A stretch of DNA of 64,000 nt from Arcuatula senhousia (taxonomy: Eukaryota; Mollusca; Bivalvia; Mytilida; Mytilidae). Where the stretch lies: assembly GCA_963971305.1 (NCBI GenBank), contig OZ020308.1, forward strand, positions 35,059,275 to 35,123,274, given 5' to 3'. Each line of letters begins with the position of its first letter. The stretch's first letter is position 1. Below the pieces are notes generated by a model. That model was not told the origin of the DNA. It did not search any database and saw nothing but the letters and a program-made list of their open reading frames with translations. Positions 21,540-33,431 of the stretch are shown here, piece after piece. Made by a program: the position numbers and the translations under genes.

Positions 21540-22956
21540 TAAAATTTACAGTACTTTTTCTGACTTTCAAATCAGCAAGCTTAAGAAAACTAATATGAAC
21601 CTTTTCAATGTCAGGGGCTGTGTGAGAACCCCAAACTTCACATCCATAATTCAAAATACATGAAATATAAGTATCAAACAATGACAATAATGTTTCATGG
21701 TTAAAACAATCGTTTTTTGTTTTACTAGATAGGCTAAAAAGTGCCTTTCTACCTTGCTCTGCAAGCTTTTTGTGTGTATTTGAAAAGCTACCATTATAAG
21801 AAAATAATATACCTAAATACATAAAACTGTTACATATCTCAATTGCATTACCGTCTAAAAACCACTTTTCATTATCTTTCAGCTGATCTCTATTTCTAAA
21901 TACTACAATTTTTGTCTTTGAAAAGTTAATATTTAAGCTAATTTCATTTGACAGAGTGTAAATAGTGTTTATCATATTCTGTAGGTCACTTATGTTTTCA
22001 CTAAAAAGAACCATATCATCAGCGTACATCAATAAATACAAATTGAGCATTCGAAGATCATAAGGAATACAATCATTGTTTATCAACTCAGTTTCCATGT
22101 CATTCACATATAATGAATATAATAAAGGAGACAGTGTTTCTCCTTGCATAAGACCTGTAGTACAATTAAAAAAATCAGAGTATCTACCATTAAGTTTTAC
22201 ACAAGATTTTAATTTACAATACATAGATTGAATAACTCTTAAAAGCTTGCCAGTAATACCATTTTTAATAAGTTTTTGCCATAGTTTACAATGATTGACA
22301 CTATCAAAAGCTTTACTATAGTCGATAAAACAACAATATAAGCGTTTTCCTTTTTGCAAAGAACAAGTTATCATGGAATGAAGAGCAAAGATTGCATCGT
22401 TGGTACAAAAACCCGGACGGAATCTAAACTGTGCGTCTGTCAGTATACCATTTTGTTCGCTCCATTTCAAAAGTCTACTGTTGATTAACGATGTAAACAA
22501 TTTTCTGACATGTGAAACCAAAGAAATTCCACGATAATTTGTAGGGTTGTTAGCATCTCCCTTTTTATATATAGGTATTATGATACACTTCACCCATAGT
22601 TCTGGGAATTGACCAGTATTTAGTATGTTATTGAATAGTTTACATAATACTGAAACTATACTAGTCTTAGATGAAATCAAGTATTCGTTAAGTATTTTGT
22701 CGTATCCTGGTGATTTATTGCGTTTCAAGTCTTTAATTCCTATTTCAATTTCTTCTCCCGTAAACGGTAAGTCAATATCTTCAAAAACACATTCTATATT
22801 GTCACTGTAATTTTCACCGGCATTGTCATTATTCATTAGATTTTCAAAATGACCTTTGAATTGTTCAATGTTAATAGTATGCTTGACGGGTTTTCTGTGA
22901 GTTTTGAACTTTTTGTAGAACTGCTTTGGGTTGTGTTTCCTCAGTGAACTTAGCAT
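21540..22956 (-). pseudogene. LINE reverse transcriptase (ORF2 central part)
   Basis: Core motifs are present: NPTNYRGISLVS, FRPGFCTNDAIFAL, CCFIDYSKAFDSVN (A), GLMQGETLSPLLYSLYVND (B), LLMYADDMVLFS (C, YADD) and LNYGCEVWG (thumb region). Translation runs on into the inserted SINE-like repeat after RKSTVNF, giving a spurious C-terminus that ends at 21046. The LINE resumes left of 21023 with VYYELGRLPL. Upstream, the frame is broken around 22960. Confidence 0.88.
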
Positions 22957-23190
22957 GTTGCCTTGTTGATTTTATACTTCTCTTCAACTCATTCTCCATA
23001 CATTTGTATTATTGTTTGTTTAATTTAAACGAAGTCTATTTTCTTCAGTGTGGTCCATATTTATATTGTCTAAAAAGTTCCTTACACTCGTCCGTAATCC
23101 ACGGCTTATCGTCATTCGTTTTACGTTTATGTTTATTGATCTTATTATCTTCACAATATTCACAGTGTTCAGTAAAGTTTACTTCAGATA

Positions 23191-23599
23191 CTGTATATTG
23201 TTCAAAATAACCACAAAAATATCCCCCACGCAAATGATTTATTCGTTTACTATAGAATATAGATGTTAAGAAAATTCGCCTTTCCCCCCACGCAATTGAT
23301 TAACTTAAAGTGCAACAAAAATGGCCATTACAACTTTATCGTTTTTAAAAGTTTTTATTTTGTTTTAAGATCAATGCAAAAAACTCCGATCAAAATCCAT
23401 TGAAAAATAACGGAGAAATGTTTGAAGTGCAAAATTTCGCACATTTCAAAATCAAATCAACGATATTATCGGAAAAGTTTATAAGCGACTTAACTGGAAG
23501 TGACCCACAAGCGGAAACCAAATTCGTAAGCTATAGTATGCATGTTTTTGAAAGGGGAAACCAAATATAGTGATGGTCACTGAGGCTTGTTAAAGGTAT
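23191..23599. other. no gene
   Basis: It contains two CCCCCCACGCAAWTGATT motifs (near 23225 and 23285). A GGGGGATATTTT block on the minus strand recurs near 44936. No coding signal. Confidence 0.45.
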
Positions 23600-24971
23600 G
23601 TTTGGATATTTGAGGTCATATTGGATATTTAAATCTACCTTTTTTACAGTGATTGGAAAATCACTTCTTTATGAAAAAAACGGAAAATTATACTTACAAA
23701 ATCATATTTATATCATTTCAATATCCCCGCTTAATATTATATTAAGAAATAGACCCATGTTCTTGGTTAATCTATTTTTTATTGATGTTTTTGACCCCTT
23801 TGACCCCAAACTTCTTGAAAACAGTAAGAGATATTGCCAATCTGTTAAACAAGAAAAAAGTTTCAATTTTGGCACCTAATTACGTAATAGGGTGAAAAAA
23901 AAGGTTGCAAAAATTAATTTTCAATTTTGTATCCGTTATTTGACAAGAACAAACATACAAAAAAAAATCAAATCAAATCACAAGAAAAAAGTTTTGATTT
24001 TGGTTCTGTTTGGCCCCTTATTAGGTAATAGGGGAAAAAGGGGTCGCAAAAATTAATTCTCAATTTTGTTTCCGCTATTTGACAAGAACAAACATGCAAA
24101 AAAAATGTTCAAACCCAGACCACAAATAAAAAAGTTTCAATTTTGGCCTCTTTTGGCCTCTCATTAGGAAACTGCGGGAAAAGGGGGATTGCAAAAATTA
24201 ATTCTCAATTTTACATCTGCTATTTGACAAGAACAAACATGCAAAAACAATTTTCAAAATCGGACCACAAATAAAAAAGTTTCGGTTTTGGCCCCTTTTC
24301 ACGTAACAGGGGAAAAAGGGGGGGGGTTGCAAAAATTAATTCTAAATTTTGCATCTGCTATTTGACAAGAACAAACATGCCAAAAAAAATTTCAAAATCA
24401 GACCATTAATAAAAAAAATTCAATTTTGGCCCCTAATTTCATAACAGGGAAAAAGGGGGATGCAAAATTTATCAAGTTCATTCTTTTACTGTAAGAAGCA
24501 TTCTTGACAAATTTCAGAGCAATAGGCCAACTAAGACCAAAGTTATGGTGGAAACAAATAAAATATTAGAATTTTTTACCCCTTTTGGGCCTCTAATTTC
24601 GAAACAAAAAAGGGGGGACCCCCAAAATCAATCCCATTCATCCTTTTATTGTTAGGAACATTTTTGCCAAATTACAAAGCAATCGAGTTAATAGAACTAA
24701 AGTTATCGTGGCAACAAACATAAAAGTAGCATTTTTTGCCCCTTTTTGGCCCCTAATTTCTTAATCAAAAATGGGGGGACCCCCAAAATCAATCCCATTA
24801 ATCCTTTTTTGTTAAGGAACATCATTGATAAATTTCATAGCAAACTAGAACTTAAGTTATTGTGGGAACACTAAAGTTAACGGACAACGACAATGACGAC
24901 GACGCAGACGACGACGACGACGACAGCATACTACCATTAAACATCCGCAAATTTTTTGAGGTCGTATAAAA
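23600..24971 (-). mobile_element. family B hairpin-ended repeat, reverse copy, 3' end missing
   Basis: On the minus strand it starts TTTTTATACGACCTCAAAAA / TTTGCGGATG at ~24971. It carries a GTCGTC microsatellite (24893-24925), then about six tandem units (GGGGCCAAAA, CGGACCACAAATAAAAAAGT as read on +). The usual ending TTGCGGTCGTATCATGC is not found at the left, so the copy is truncated or degenerate there. Confidence 0.68.
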
Positions 24972-25609
24972 ATATGGGGATAAGGGATATTGGTACCCTA
25001 CCCCCTTTCTTAAACAAGCCCCCATATTAGCAATAAAATATATATATAAAAAATTCGGTTGTGATTTGTTATATTACTTTAATGACTTCACCTATATTTG
25101 AAAGCAACACCAAGTTAACGAAAACATACATTTTACCATTTTGAACAGTAATTTCTAGACTTAAAAAGAAAGGTAGTCGCTGTAAACAGGAATTAAGATT
25201 TAAACTTTTAAAATTGGCAAAAAAAAATCAAATATTATGGTTAAATGCAAATGATTAATTTGCTCAAATTTGAAGTTTTTACTGCATCAATTAATACTCC
25301 TGATGTAACCAAAAAGAAATTAGAATTTAAACAGTTGCGTTATCTTTATTGTTCAAAGTTTGTGTTAATTTAATTCAGATCTGTCTAATATACAAGTGTC
25401 ACAAGGGTATGTACAAGTTGCAATTGGCAATGGACTTATACAATGGACTGTATAAGGGTTCCAGTCCTCATTATAATTACCTGACTTATTAATCCATGTT
25501 TAGTGTCGTCTTAATCTTCTCAAGTTCTGCGTTTAATAAATTAACTTAGGTGTGAAGTTTTGTTAATTAGACGACGAATACCACATACGGAGCAATTAAC
25601 AATTTTCAG
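24972..25609. other. no gene
   Basis: AT-rich; nothing recognised. Confidence 0.45.
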
Positions 25610-26129
25610 TTGAAGACTATGCCAAAATATGGGCAAAAAAAGAACAGGAAAAAGAAAATGATGTTCTTTCCGAGGAGATAAAATCTGTAAGTCGTTTGTT
25701 TTGAAAATAATTGACAATTTGAAAGGCTTAAAATTGATGAGCACCAAGTCAACATCTATTTTCAACAACCCTGATTTTGCGAAGATACTGTCCACCTTAC
25801 ATGACAAATATGTTGTCGTACCTGCAGATTATGCACCTAACAAAATCATTTTCGTTTGCAAAAAGCACTATATTTATTGTTTAACAGCTGAATAAGGGGT
25901 TGGTTGTACCAACAACACATATACCATGTATACAGCAACAACATTCTCAAAGGAGGAAATAATCAACAATCAATTTTCGGTCATTTCTTCCTTTGGCATT
26001 TCTGTTGACAAAAAGAACGTTGACGTTCCATCCTTGTTTAGATTCCAAAGTTACGTAATACGCCATACAAGCAACAATATATTGCTAGGTCATACAAATG
26101 ATCAACTTATCCTCTTTCAGTTTTGTTAA
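25610..26129 (+). pseudogene. reverse-transcriptase-element remnant (Penelope-like ORF N-terminal part?)
   Basis: Translated pieces YAKIWAKKEQ, SIFNNPDFAKILSTLHDKYV, VPADYAPNKIIFVCKKHYI and YTATTFSKEEIINNQFSVIS resemble a recurrent bivalve RT-like repeat in which LHD.YVVVPADKA.NN..FVCK precedes the catalytic domain. The assignment is from memory. The frame is broken by a stop at 25893-25895 and by an upstream frameshift near 25700. No catalytic motif survives. The VPAD-K block also resembles IKPADKGSAVVV of the Penelope element at 54621. Confidence 0.5.
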
Positions 26130-26584
26130 CCACGATATTGACGGCAATAAAATTAAGTCTTTGAACAAAGTATTTCGATTGTTGTTTAACTCAAGAAATG
26201 GCATCAATCAAATGTAGATTCTAAATTTTTTTTAAGAACTAATGGAAATTTTCCATTCTAAGTCATTTTCATCTTGTAAAAGCATTAAAACTTTTGATTT
26301 CTCTACATTGATATACTTAAATTCCACATTCACAATCAAAATCTCGTTTGGCACAGTTGATTAAACGCACTTAAAGAACAGGCAGGTACATGTATTTTAG
26401 TATTTGATTATAAAAAGACTTATTTTGTCAAAGAGTCTAGTAAGAAAAACTAATTTTCAGAAGTTCAAATAATAGAAATGCTCAACTTTCCTATCGACAA
26501 AATATTTGTACAGTATTTTTGACGTGTTTTTTTTCAGCAGACAGTAGGTATTACTATGGAAAAAATATTTTGCTCCATTTCTAT
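26130..26584. other. no gene
   Basis: AT-rich; nothing recognised. Confidence 0.45.
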
Positions 26585-27060
26585 GAGTGAGTGAGCGAGT
26601 GAGTTGATGTTTTCGCCCGTGCAACGCTATATAGGTTATTTGCAGGCGATGGACATGTAAAGGATGATAAAATGAGACATGAAATGATTATGATAAATTA
26701 AATATGGGAATGGGGTGGGAAACAAAGTAACGGTAAATTTTGAAGAACCACAGGAAAAGGGGAGAGGTGGGTAGGGGCTGAAAATTTAGTCTTTGTTGTG
26801 CACAACTTGGCAGTTCACAAAGGGGTCTTTTACGTGCATGAAGCGTGGCACCGTGGCACTTTCCGCACACGTTGGCCCACTATGGTCAGCGGACAGGGTT
26901 TCCGTATTAGGGGCACCCTATTCAGCCACCTATAGTACACACTTGGTCGCTCTGTGGGCTGAGCACTGACCCGACGTCAGAATCCCAAGATTCTTTGTCG
27001 CCTCTTACGACAAGCTAGGCTCTGGTGCGGGCCTATTCGCCTACCGGGCCCCGCACGGGA
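26585..27060 (-). mobile_element. SINE-like repeat 2, (ACTC)n-tailed
   Basis: On the minus strand the head is CCCGTGCGGGGCCCGGTAGG, followed by CTTGTCGTAAGAGGCGAC. The tail is GGGCGAAAACATCAACTCAC plus further CTCA units. The first ~45 bp match SINE-like repeat 1, but the body and tail differ. No exact target duplication found. Confidence 0.72.
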
Positions 27061-28299
27061 CTAAATCTGCATGACGAAGTTAAGGAAACTTTAGCTAGTT
27101 AACATTGAATAATGAATTTGATGAATGTCAGAATGTTTATTGTATAATTATCATGTCTAAGCTTCATGCAAATAAATATAATGCTGCTTTTTCAACTGAA
27201 AAAGTAACAGATAGTCACGATAATTCGAAATGGGCACACATATGCGCTCTTTATTTTTGGCTTCATCTCATGGACATACACAATATAATCATTAGCATTA
27301 CTGGTATCCCATCTTTATGACACAAAACTTATAAGATTTTAAATGAATATATTGCCGTTTTTTTTAATTATGATTTTTTTTATTAATAATTCATCTTCTC
27401 TTTAAAAAAATACTATACAAAGTTTTTGGGTTTAATCATGCACTTTATATTCTGAATACATTAATAATCATTTTATTGCTAATAAATTGCAAATGATAAA
27501 CTACCGTTTACTATTGTATCTAATGTAAACAAATTTATCGGTCACCCTAATGCTTCACATGGGCCTGTAGAAATAATGTTGCTGGTTTGCGAAAGTTATA
27601 AGGTGAGTTTTTAATATATTAACACTTAATTGCCAATATCTTTGTTATTTCTTGTCGGAATTTACTAATTTTTTTTCTGCTTTGAACTTAGAAAATTAAC
27701 ACCTATTGAATGAAATGAAGTTGTCAAAGTTTTAGTTGCACTTTAACGAAAACACGAAAATATCAACCCACAAAATTTAAATTTAAAGAATTAACTATTT
27801 TAACTTATATTGAGTTGTAAAGCCAAATAACCATGTCCAGAGGATTTTTCTGTTAATTTCCAAACCTTATAAACTACATTTCGGATGTGATATGCCTTTG
27901 CCTTTTACAAAAAAAAAAGCTACGTCAACAGTTAATAGTCTATTTTTATGAATGCTATAAGCTCTACGTTGAAATTTAAAATTGTTAGACCTCTGGATAT
28001 ATACATATATAAGTTCCATCTAATATTAATATCGCAGGTTGCTCAACTATGTTGCCAAAAAGTTCTTGTGTAAGAGGACGTGTATGGTGTTGTATAATAT
28101 CTGTACGAGAGATGTGAGTAAATCCAATGTACTTGGGTGTAAATTGAGTGGATAGTTCCCTTCTATAGCTGATGATATTGCCCTTCTTTCGTTAAAAATA
28201 AACCACTGTAGCCTTTTTATCGATGAATCACTTTTCTACAATTTTGCATGATTCTTAAAGTGGACTACTACATAAGAGGGTAGGGGATATATGGACAGA
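27061..28299. other. no gene
   Basis: AT-rich, with poly-T and poly-A runs. A 71-codon frame at 27105 shows no family features. Confidence 0.45.
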
Positions 28300-30690
28300 A
28301 AGAAGACCATAAGACAGCTACACAAACTAAAGTGCTTCCTATATACATTTGCAAAACTGTATTTACCAGGATTACGAATACTAAGGGTACTTCCTTTTTA
28401 CTTTAGTAACGAAAATATAATTTTGCGCGAAAGCTTTAAGATTGCTCTCGATTTGTAATTTGTGTATAATTAGAAAAATTGATAAAAATTGAAATCAAAA
28501 TTGAAAAACAAACAATTAAAGTGAATATATACTCGATTCTTCTGTACAAAAATGACCCGATACGCTATTAAAAAGTCAAAATTAAACGAGAATTAAGAAA
28601 TACCTTAAAAAGACTGGTTTTGAAAAGGAAAACAAAGACAAAAACAAGAAAGGACGTGAAAGTTTAAATAAGTTACAATAACCATAGAAGTAGAGGTAGG
28701 CATCCGAATGTCCAAAGTCCGAAAGGGTAGATACAAACCAGTAAACACCAACGAGAACAGGACAAAAACACACACAGAAATACAAAACAACTTTATAGCA
28801 ATCAAAAACTTCAAGAACTAAAGTCGTGACGAGAGTGAATAAAGGTATCAAATTAGCTGAATTAATATCTTTCATAATTATTACAAACTAATTTGAAATG
28901 TTTATAATAACTAAAACTACTTATTTACGAGATTTTGCTACTATTACTGGTTTAATATAAATGATAACATCATAAATTTTCCGAAACTTCATATTTATAA
29001 TGATTAGTGTCCACAATTAAATTATCATAATATGATCTCTTCATTTTTTTTCCAATATAAAACATCCCAATTTCCTAAATTATTTTTAATATAAATATTC
29101 ATTAATTTATTTGGAGTCAGTCGTTCTATAAACAAATTAATAATGATGAATAAGAAAAACCCTAATACCTCATTCACCATTTTCATTATCCACAAACAAT
29201 GTTTTATATCTTTTTCCCTAATTTTGGAGTGATAAACAATTGACCGGTCTTTGGCTTTCCAGCTGTTTCCTCGAGCCAACTCACGCACTGCGGATGATAA
29301 TCTTTTTACTTGTAAATTAAATATAATTAAAACATTGTTCAAATGTTCGTTCTTTAACCATGTGTACGTATATATTTTTATCTACACTATTATGAAACAC
29401 ATACGACGCAAAAGGCATTTTCGACTAACTGTAACCAATTAATTTAAAATAACAAACAGGTAATGGTAATGTGAAACATAATTTATAATTTTGCAATCAT
29501 GATTGAAAATAAAACAGTTAGAAAAAAAAATACTTCGTTCAACATTTAAAAATTCAATCTACAAAAATATTTATCCCTTCAGATCAAGGATACTCAGAAT
29601 AAGCTATATATTAAGATCAATCTTTTATAGTAAATAATTACATTAAGTTATATCGTCCATATCTTTGTCGTGATTTATTTTATCAAAGTTCTCAATGGTG
29701 ATAATTAAGACGGAAAATGGAATGCCATTAAAACATAAATAAGATTCTTATTAATTGCATACAACAATATATCATACTATCAATACTATTTTGTTGTATT
29801 AAATTTGACTTTTTACCCTTCCAGAGCACATGGCTTTGTTATCTTTTTTTTTGGAAATTCGCCTGAAATATTATTATAATAATTGTTTTTTTTTGTTTTT
29901 TTCAGCAGTGTCGTTTTCCTCAGTTATTTTCATGGATTTTTATATTCAAATGATCTGTGGTATTTTTTTCTTCATGTATACAATCTTGGGCTACTTACTA
30001 GTATTTAGAAAAATGTTCTAATTGTGTTACATGTGAACAGTATAAAAAATATTTTTTTCTTGTTAATTATTTCGATTTTCATATAATTGAGAGGTGGAAT
30101 GTTTAATTAAAGGGTAAACATAATCTGAATATGATGCAATATGGATTAAAATTTTATATGAGTTCCCTATTGAAATAGTGTGATCAATGTATAGATATTG
30201 AAAACAAACATGTATTTGACTAGATAATATTGTTCGTTATTAAGTTTCGTAGCCAAATTGTTCAGATTCTAACAAAAATGACCAAATTCTTCGTGTATTT
30301 TTAAAAAGTTATTCGTAGATTTTTTTAATAAACATAAAACTGTTTATACAAGTTAGTATTCGCTGTTTTCAGCTATAGAATAATCTCTTTTTTTAATTGC
30401 ATGTACACGTTTTTTTTTTAAATAAGCCATTCATTAAATTTATTCATCCTGTCTGCTTTCTACAATACCAATTCAAATTCATTCACAAAAAAGTGCACCA
30501 AATTAAAATAAAACCAGTCAAAAGATATATTTTGACAGGCAGAAAGTGACCGACAAACCTGACATCCAACCAACAATAAGGAAACCTTAAATGCTAATGA
30601 TTTAATTTTCATAATAAAAGATAAAAAAATACACACAAGACAACTGAACTGATCTAAGCAGCGGGAAGTCAATAAATTATAAATTCACAT
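28300..30690 (+). repeat. diverged segment, copy 2 of 3 (longest match with copy 3)
   Basis: Collinear with 37500-39520. Shared blocks include AACGRAAATATAATTTTKCG (28410 / 37623), the dispersed repeat (28640 / 37780), TTACGAGATTTTGC (28926 / 38105), TTGACCGG (29240 / 38462) and CAGAAAGTGACCGACAAA (30540 / 39155). Later indels and insertions differ. It probably arose by segmental duplication. Confidence 0.6.
28640..28850 (-). repeat. dispersed repeat copy (as at 15663)
   Basis: On the minus strand it contains TTGGTGTTTACTGGTTTGTA, CCCTTTCGGACTTTGGACAT and TCGGATGCCTACCTC. It lies inside segment copy 2, and the equivalent copy lies in segment copy 3, so it predates that duplication. Confidence 0.65.
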
Positions 30691-31135
30691 ACCAATTACA
30701 AAAAGAGTAAAAATGAATATAACAATTTCTGTGGTGCAATTATGTAGGATATCGATATTCCAATCAAAAGTAACAAAGGGGAACGCGCTGTGCACTGTCA
30801 GCAAACTCTAAGCAGGATTCAGTATACATGTATAAAAAGTTTAGTAAGGGGGAAAGGGGGGTCTTTTATATTGGAGATGATATTCATCACAAAGAAGGTG
30901 AGCTCTGAATGCAATAGTTTTTTTATAAAATGATGCGTTTTGATACGATAATTAAAATAAGTTATACGCCGTGCATCAAAACTAAAAGAAAAATAATATC
31001 TAAGCTTGTTTGCTATTTTTCAATCAAAAGCTAGCATGTTTTGCTTAGAATATTTAATCATAAAATGATGAATATACTAAAAATACTCATATATGTTATC
31101 TTTAGACATCTTATATTTCAGCATCACCCAGACCT
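30691..31135. other. no gene
   Basis: AT-rich; nothing recognised. Confidence 0.45.
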
Positions 31136-31143
31136 TCATCTTC

Positions 31144-31622
31144 CCGGGTGGCGAATAGGCCCGCAGCAGAGCCTAGCTTGTCGTAAGAGGCGACTAAGGG
31201 TCTTGGGATTCTGACGTCGGGTCAGTGCTCAGCCCACAGAGCGACCAAGTGTGTACCCTAGGTGGCTGAATAGGGTAGCCCTCGTCCGCTGGGGTTGTCA
31301 GGTCTATAATACGGAAACCCTGACCGCCGACCATAGTGGGCCAACGTGTGTGGAGAGTGCCACGCTTCATGCACGTAAAAGACCCCTTTGTGGACCGCCC
31401 AGTAGTGCACCACATAGGCTAAATTTTCCGACCCTACCCACCTCTCCCCTTTTTCCTGTGGTTCTTCAAAATTTACCGGTCCTTTGTTTCCCACCCCATC
31501 CCCATATTTCATTTATCATCATCATTTCATGTTCATTTTATCATCCTTTTCATGTTCATCGCCTGTAAATAACCTATATAGCTTTGCACGGGCGTAAAAC
31601 ACCAACTCACTCACTCACTCAC
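31144..31622 (+). mobile_element. SINE-like repeat 2, (ACTC)n-tailed, plus orientation
   Basis: The head starts at CCGGGTGGCGAATAGGCCCG, with CTTGTCGTAAGAGGCGACTA following. The tail GGGCGTAAAACACCAACTCA then ACTC repeats ends at ~31622. It is bounded by an 8-bp repeat TCATCTTC (31136-31143 and 31623-31630). The frames open across it (for example 31251-31568) are by-products. Confidence 0.78.
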
Positions 31623-31657
31623 TCATCTTCAGCACTCTCAATTGCTTCACTGGGGGT

Positions 31658-31716
31658 TAGCTACAATAATGTAGCTCCTTTGACATCTTTGATTAGGCTA
31701 CATTATTGTAGCTACA
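31658..31716. repeat. strong inverted repeat TAGCTACAATAATGTAGC
   Basis: An 18-bp arm (TAGCTACAATAATGTAGC at about 31658-31675) pairs with GCTACATTATTGTAGCTA at about 31698-31715 around a ~22-bp loop. Each arm is itself nearly palindromic. A variant (GGAGCTACATTATTGCAGCT) occurs near 59320. It may mark the end of a MITE. Confidence 0.7.
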
Positions 31717-31989
31717 TGAATTAAAAAAAACTTATTTTCCTTTTGCATTGTCTTGTTTGGATATGGTTAATAGTTTAAGATATTGGAAAACACACATTGC
31801 AAGAAAAAGTTATTTAACCAAAAGTCAAAATACAAAAGATTAAAATTGCCTCCATATTGGGAGCCCTACCTTTGGAAGAAGTTTGAGCTAGTATACTAAT
31901 AAATCAACCATATATGATAAACACAATAGAATTTGTACCAAATTTAGTATTTAGATATTGAAACTGCTTCCACAACAACAACATCATTC

Positions 31990-32699
31990 TAATTTCCAAT
32001 GTATAGTCCCCTAATTCTATCATGGTCTATAGGATTGTCTTCACCTTGGGACAGTTGTATTTTATTGTCTATGCACATGTTATGAAGAAAAACTACTGCT
32101 ACTGTTAAATCACAACACCTGTATTTAATAGAGTACCGGCACTAGTGTCAAGACACCAGAACCTTGATTTTAACACGCCGAATGGTCTTTCAATAGTGCA
32201 TCTTGTCTTCATGTGACTTGCATTGTAATGTTGCTCTTTTCGGGCCTTTGCTTCAATAACTGGTGTAAGTAGCCACGGGCGAAGATCCCCCAGAAGCCAA
32301 CTGTCAGTCATTGTTCCATTTTCAAAAGAATCGTGCAATCTAGAGTTGATAAGAACGAACGAATCGTTGGTACTACCAGGCCACTTGGCAACTATATTCA
32401 GAGTTTTCAAATTGTGGTCGACACACCCATTACATTCACAGAATGGTAGTTTTTTTGTTCACGTATAAATGTTCATCAACTGCTGGGGCTTTGATCCTGA
32501 TATGTGTCCCATAAAATGCACCTATAACGTTAGGGAAATGGTCAATTTCATAAAACCCGTTTTCAATAGCATTCAATGATGCTTGATCTTTAGGCATTCT
32601 GATGAATTCATTGCTTAGCCTTTTTAAACACAAAGTTACATCTCGAGATGCATTTGACACATAAGCTCTAGAAATACGATGCACGTCAGCGTTTACTTA
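31990..32699 (-). pseudogene. PIF/Harbinger transposase (HARBI1-like), broken
   Basis: A DDE-type nuclease fragment read in three frames. Blocks in order: DVHRISRAYVSNASRDV (32699 down), HFPNVIGAFYGTHIRIKAP, EHLYVNKK, NIVAKWPGSTNDS, SWLLGDLRPWLLTP, NASHMKTRCTIERPFGVLKS, then VAVVFLHNMCIDN. The family normally has D-G-T-H at the first catalytic Asp; here it is YGTH, so that Asp is lost. The later Asp (TNDS) and Glu (IERPFG) remain. Frameshifts occur near 32420 and near 32115. The N-terminal helix-turn-helix part is missing. Host-domesticated HARBI1 would be intact, so this is a decayed transposon copy. Confidence 0.8.
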
Positions 32700-33430
32700 C
32701 TCAAGGCTACCAATCTATTCAAATCACAGCCGAATGCTGTGACGTAAAAATCCTTAAAGGAACTTCCGGATGTGATGCAGAGGAACCAAAATTGTTATTT
32801 TGGATAGACGTGTCTATTTATTTTGACTCCGTGTGTTGCTTTAAAGGAAAAAATAAAAAATCTAAGAATGTCATCATACCCTTTGATGATTCCCCTGTTA
32901 CTTATTAAAAGCTCGTTCTCATCTTTTACGGAAAAACGACTCTAGAACTTTTGGCACTTGGTGGGGGTAAGGGCCAGCGATCATTCTGATGGATTTCTAT
33001 CTCTGTAAATACGATTTCGGCTAGGGTAATTAAGGTTATTTGTTGATTAAAATGTTCATATAAGGAGGACGAACAATAGCATTTACTCTGGTATCACCCG
33101 GGTGTTGAAGAAAACTAGCAAAGACAGAAAAATGACTATGCTGTGACTTGGAGTGCCATGTTGTGATTTGGAGGAATAAGTTATGATTTGGAGGGATTAA
33201 ACTAGGATAGCGGGCAAAGCTCACAAGTGGACACACATGGTGATGGTTTTTGGGTGGTCTAAAGTCAACTAAATTGTTGTCTCAACTTTTGGTCACATTT
33301 TAGGAGGCATCCCAAAGTAACCCTTTCGTTTACACGACCTAAGACTAAAACATATCTAAAGACGGCCCAAAGACATGTCTCCATCCCAAGATAGCTTTGG
33401 TGACACGGCCTTAGATTCTTATTAAGTTTT
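32700..33430. other. no gene
   Basis: The non-coding flank of the Harbinger remnant could be here, but I found no terminal inverted repeat. Otherwise featureless. Confidence 0.4.
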
Positions 33431-33431
33431 T

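Larger units (their letters stand above)
18869..23190 (-). mobile_element. LINE retrotransposon, 5'-truncated, dead, with two nested insertions
   Basis: It runs right to left: pre-RT linker (KPWITDECKELFRQY near 23100), reverse transcriptase, RT C-terminus, Cys-rich tail, and a 3' UTR ending GAAATAAAGTATTATTATTG at ~18869. Two elements interrupt it (21024-21539 and 19536-20826). Each leaves a target duplication, and when either is subtracted the LINE reading frame continues. Independent decay is also visible: a frameshift near 22960, a stop near 23010, a TAA at 20931-20933 and a frameshift near 19150. Confidence 0.88.

Noticed and set aside
24893..24925. GAC/GTC microsatellite as an independent feature
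   Set aside because: It is a constant part of family B 5' ends (also at 10797 and 11531).
28582..28875. 97- and 69-codon minus frames with hydrophobic stretches
   Set aside because: They fall on the dispersed repeat, whose equivalents at 37780 and 15663 are not open; the hydrophobicity reflects T-rich composition.
31194..31568. Frames of 73-105 codons on both strands
   Set aside because: They lie inside SINE-like repeat 2 and recur, with disruptions, in every copy. Similarly 34088-34506 and 60674-60940 in repeat 1.
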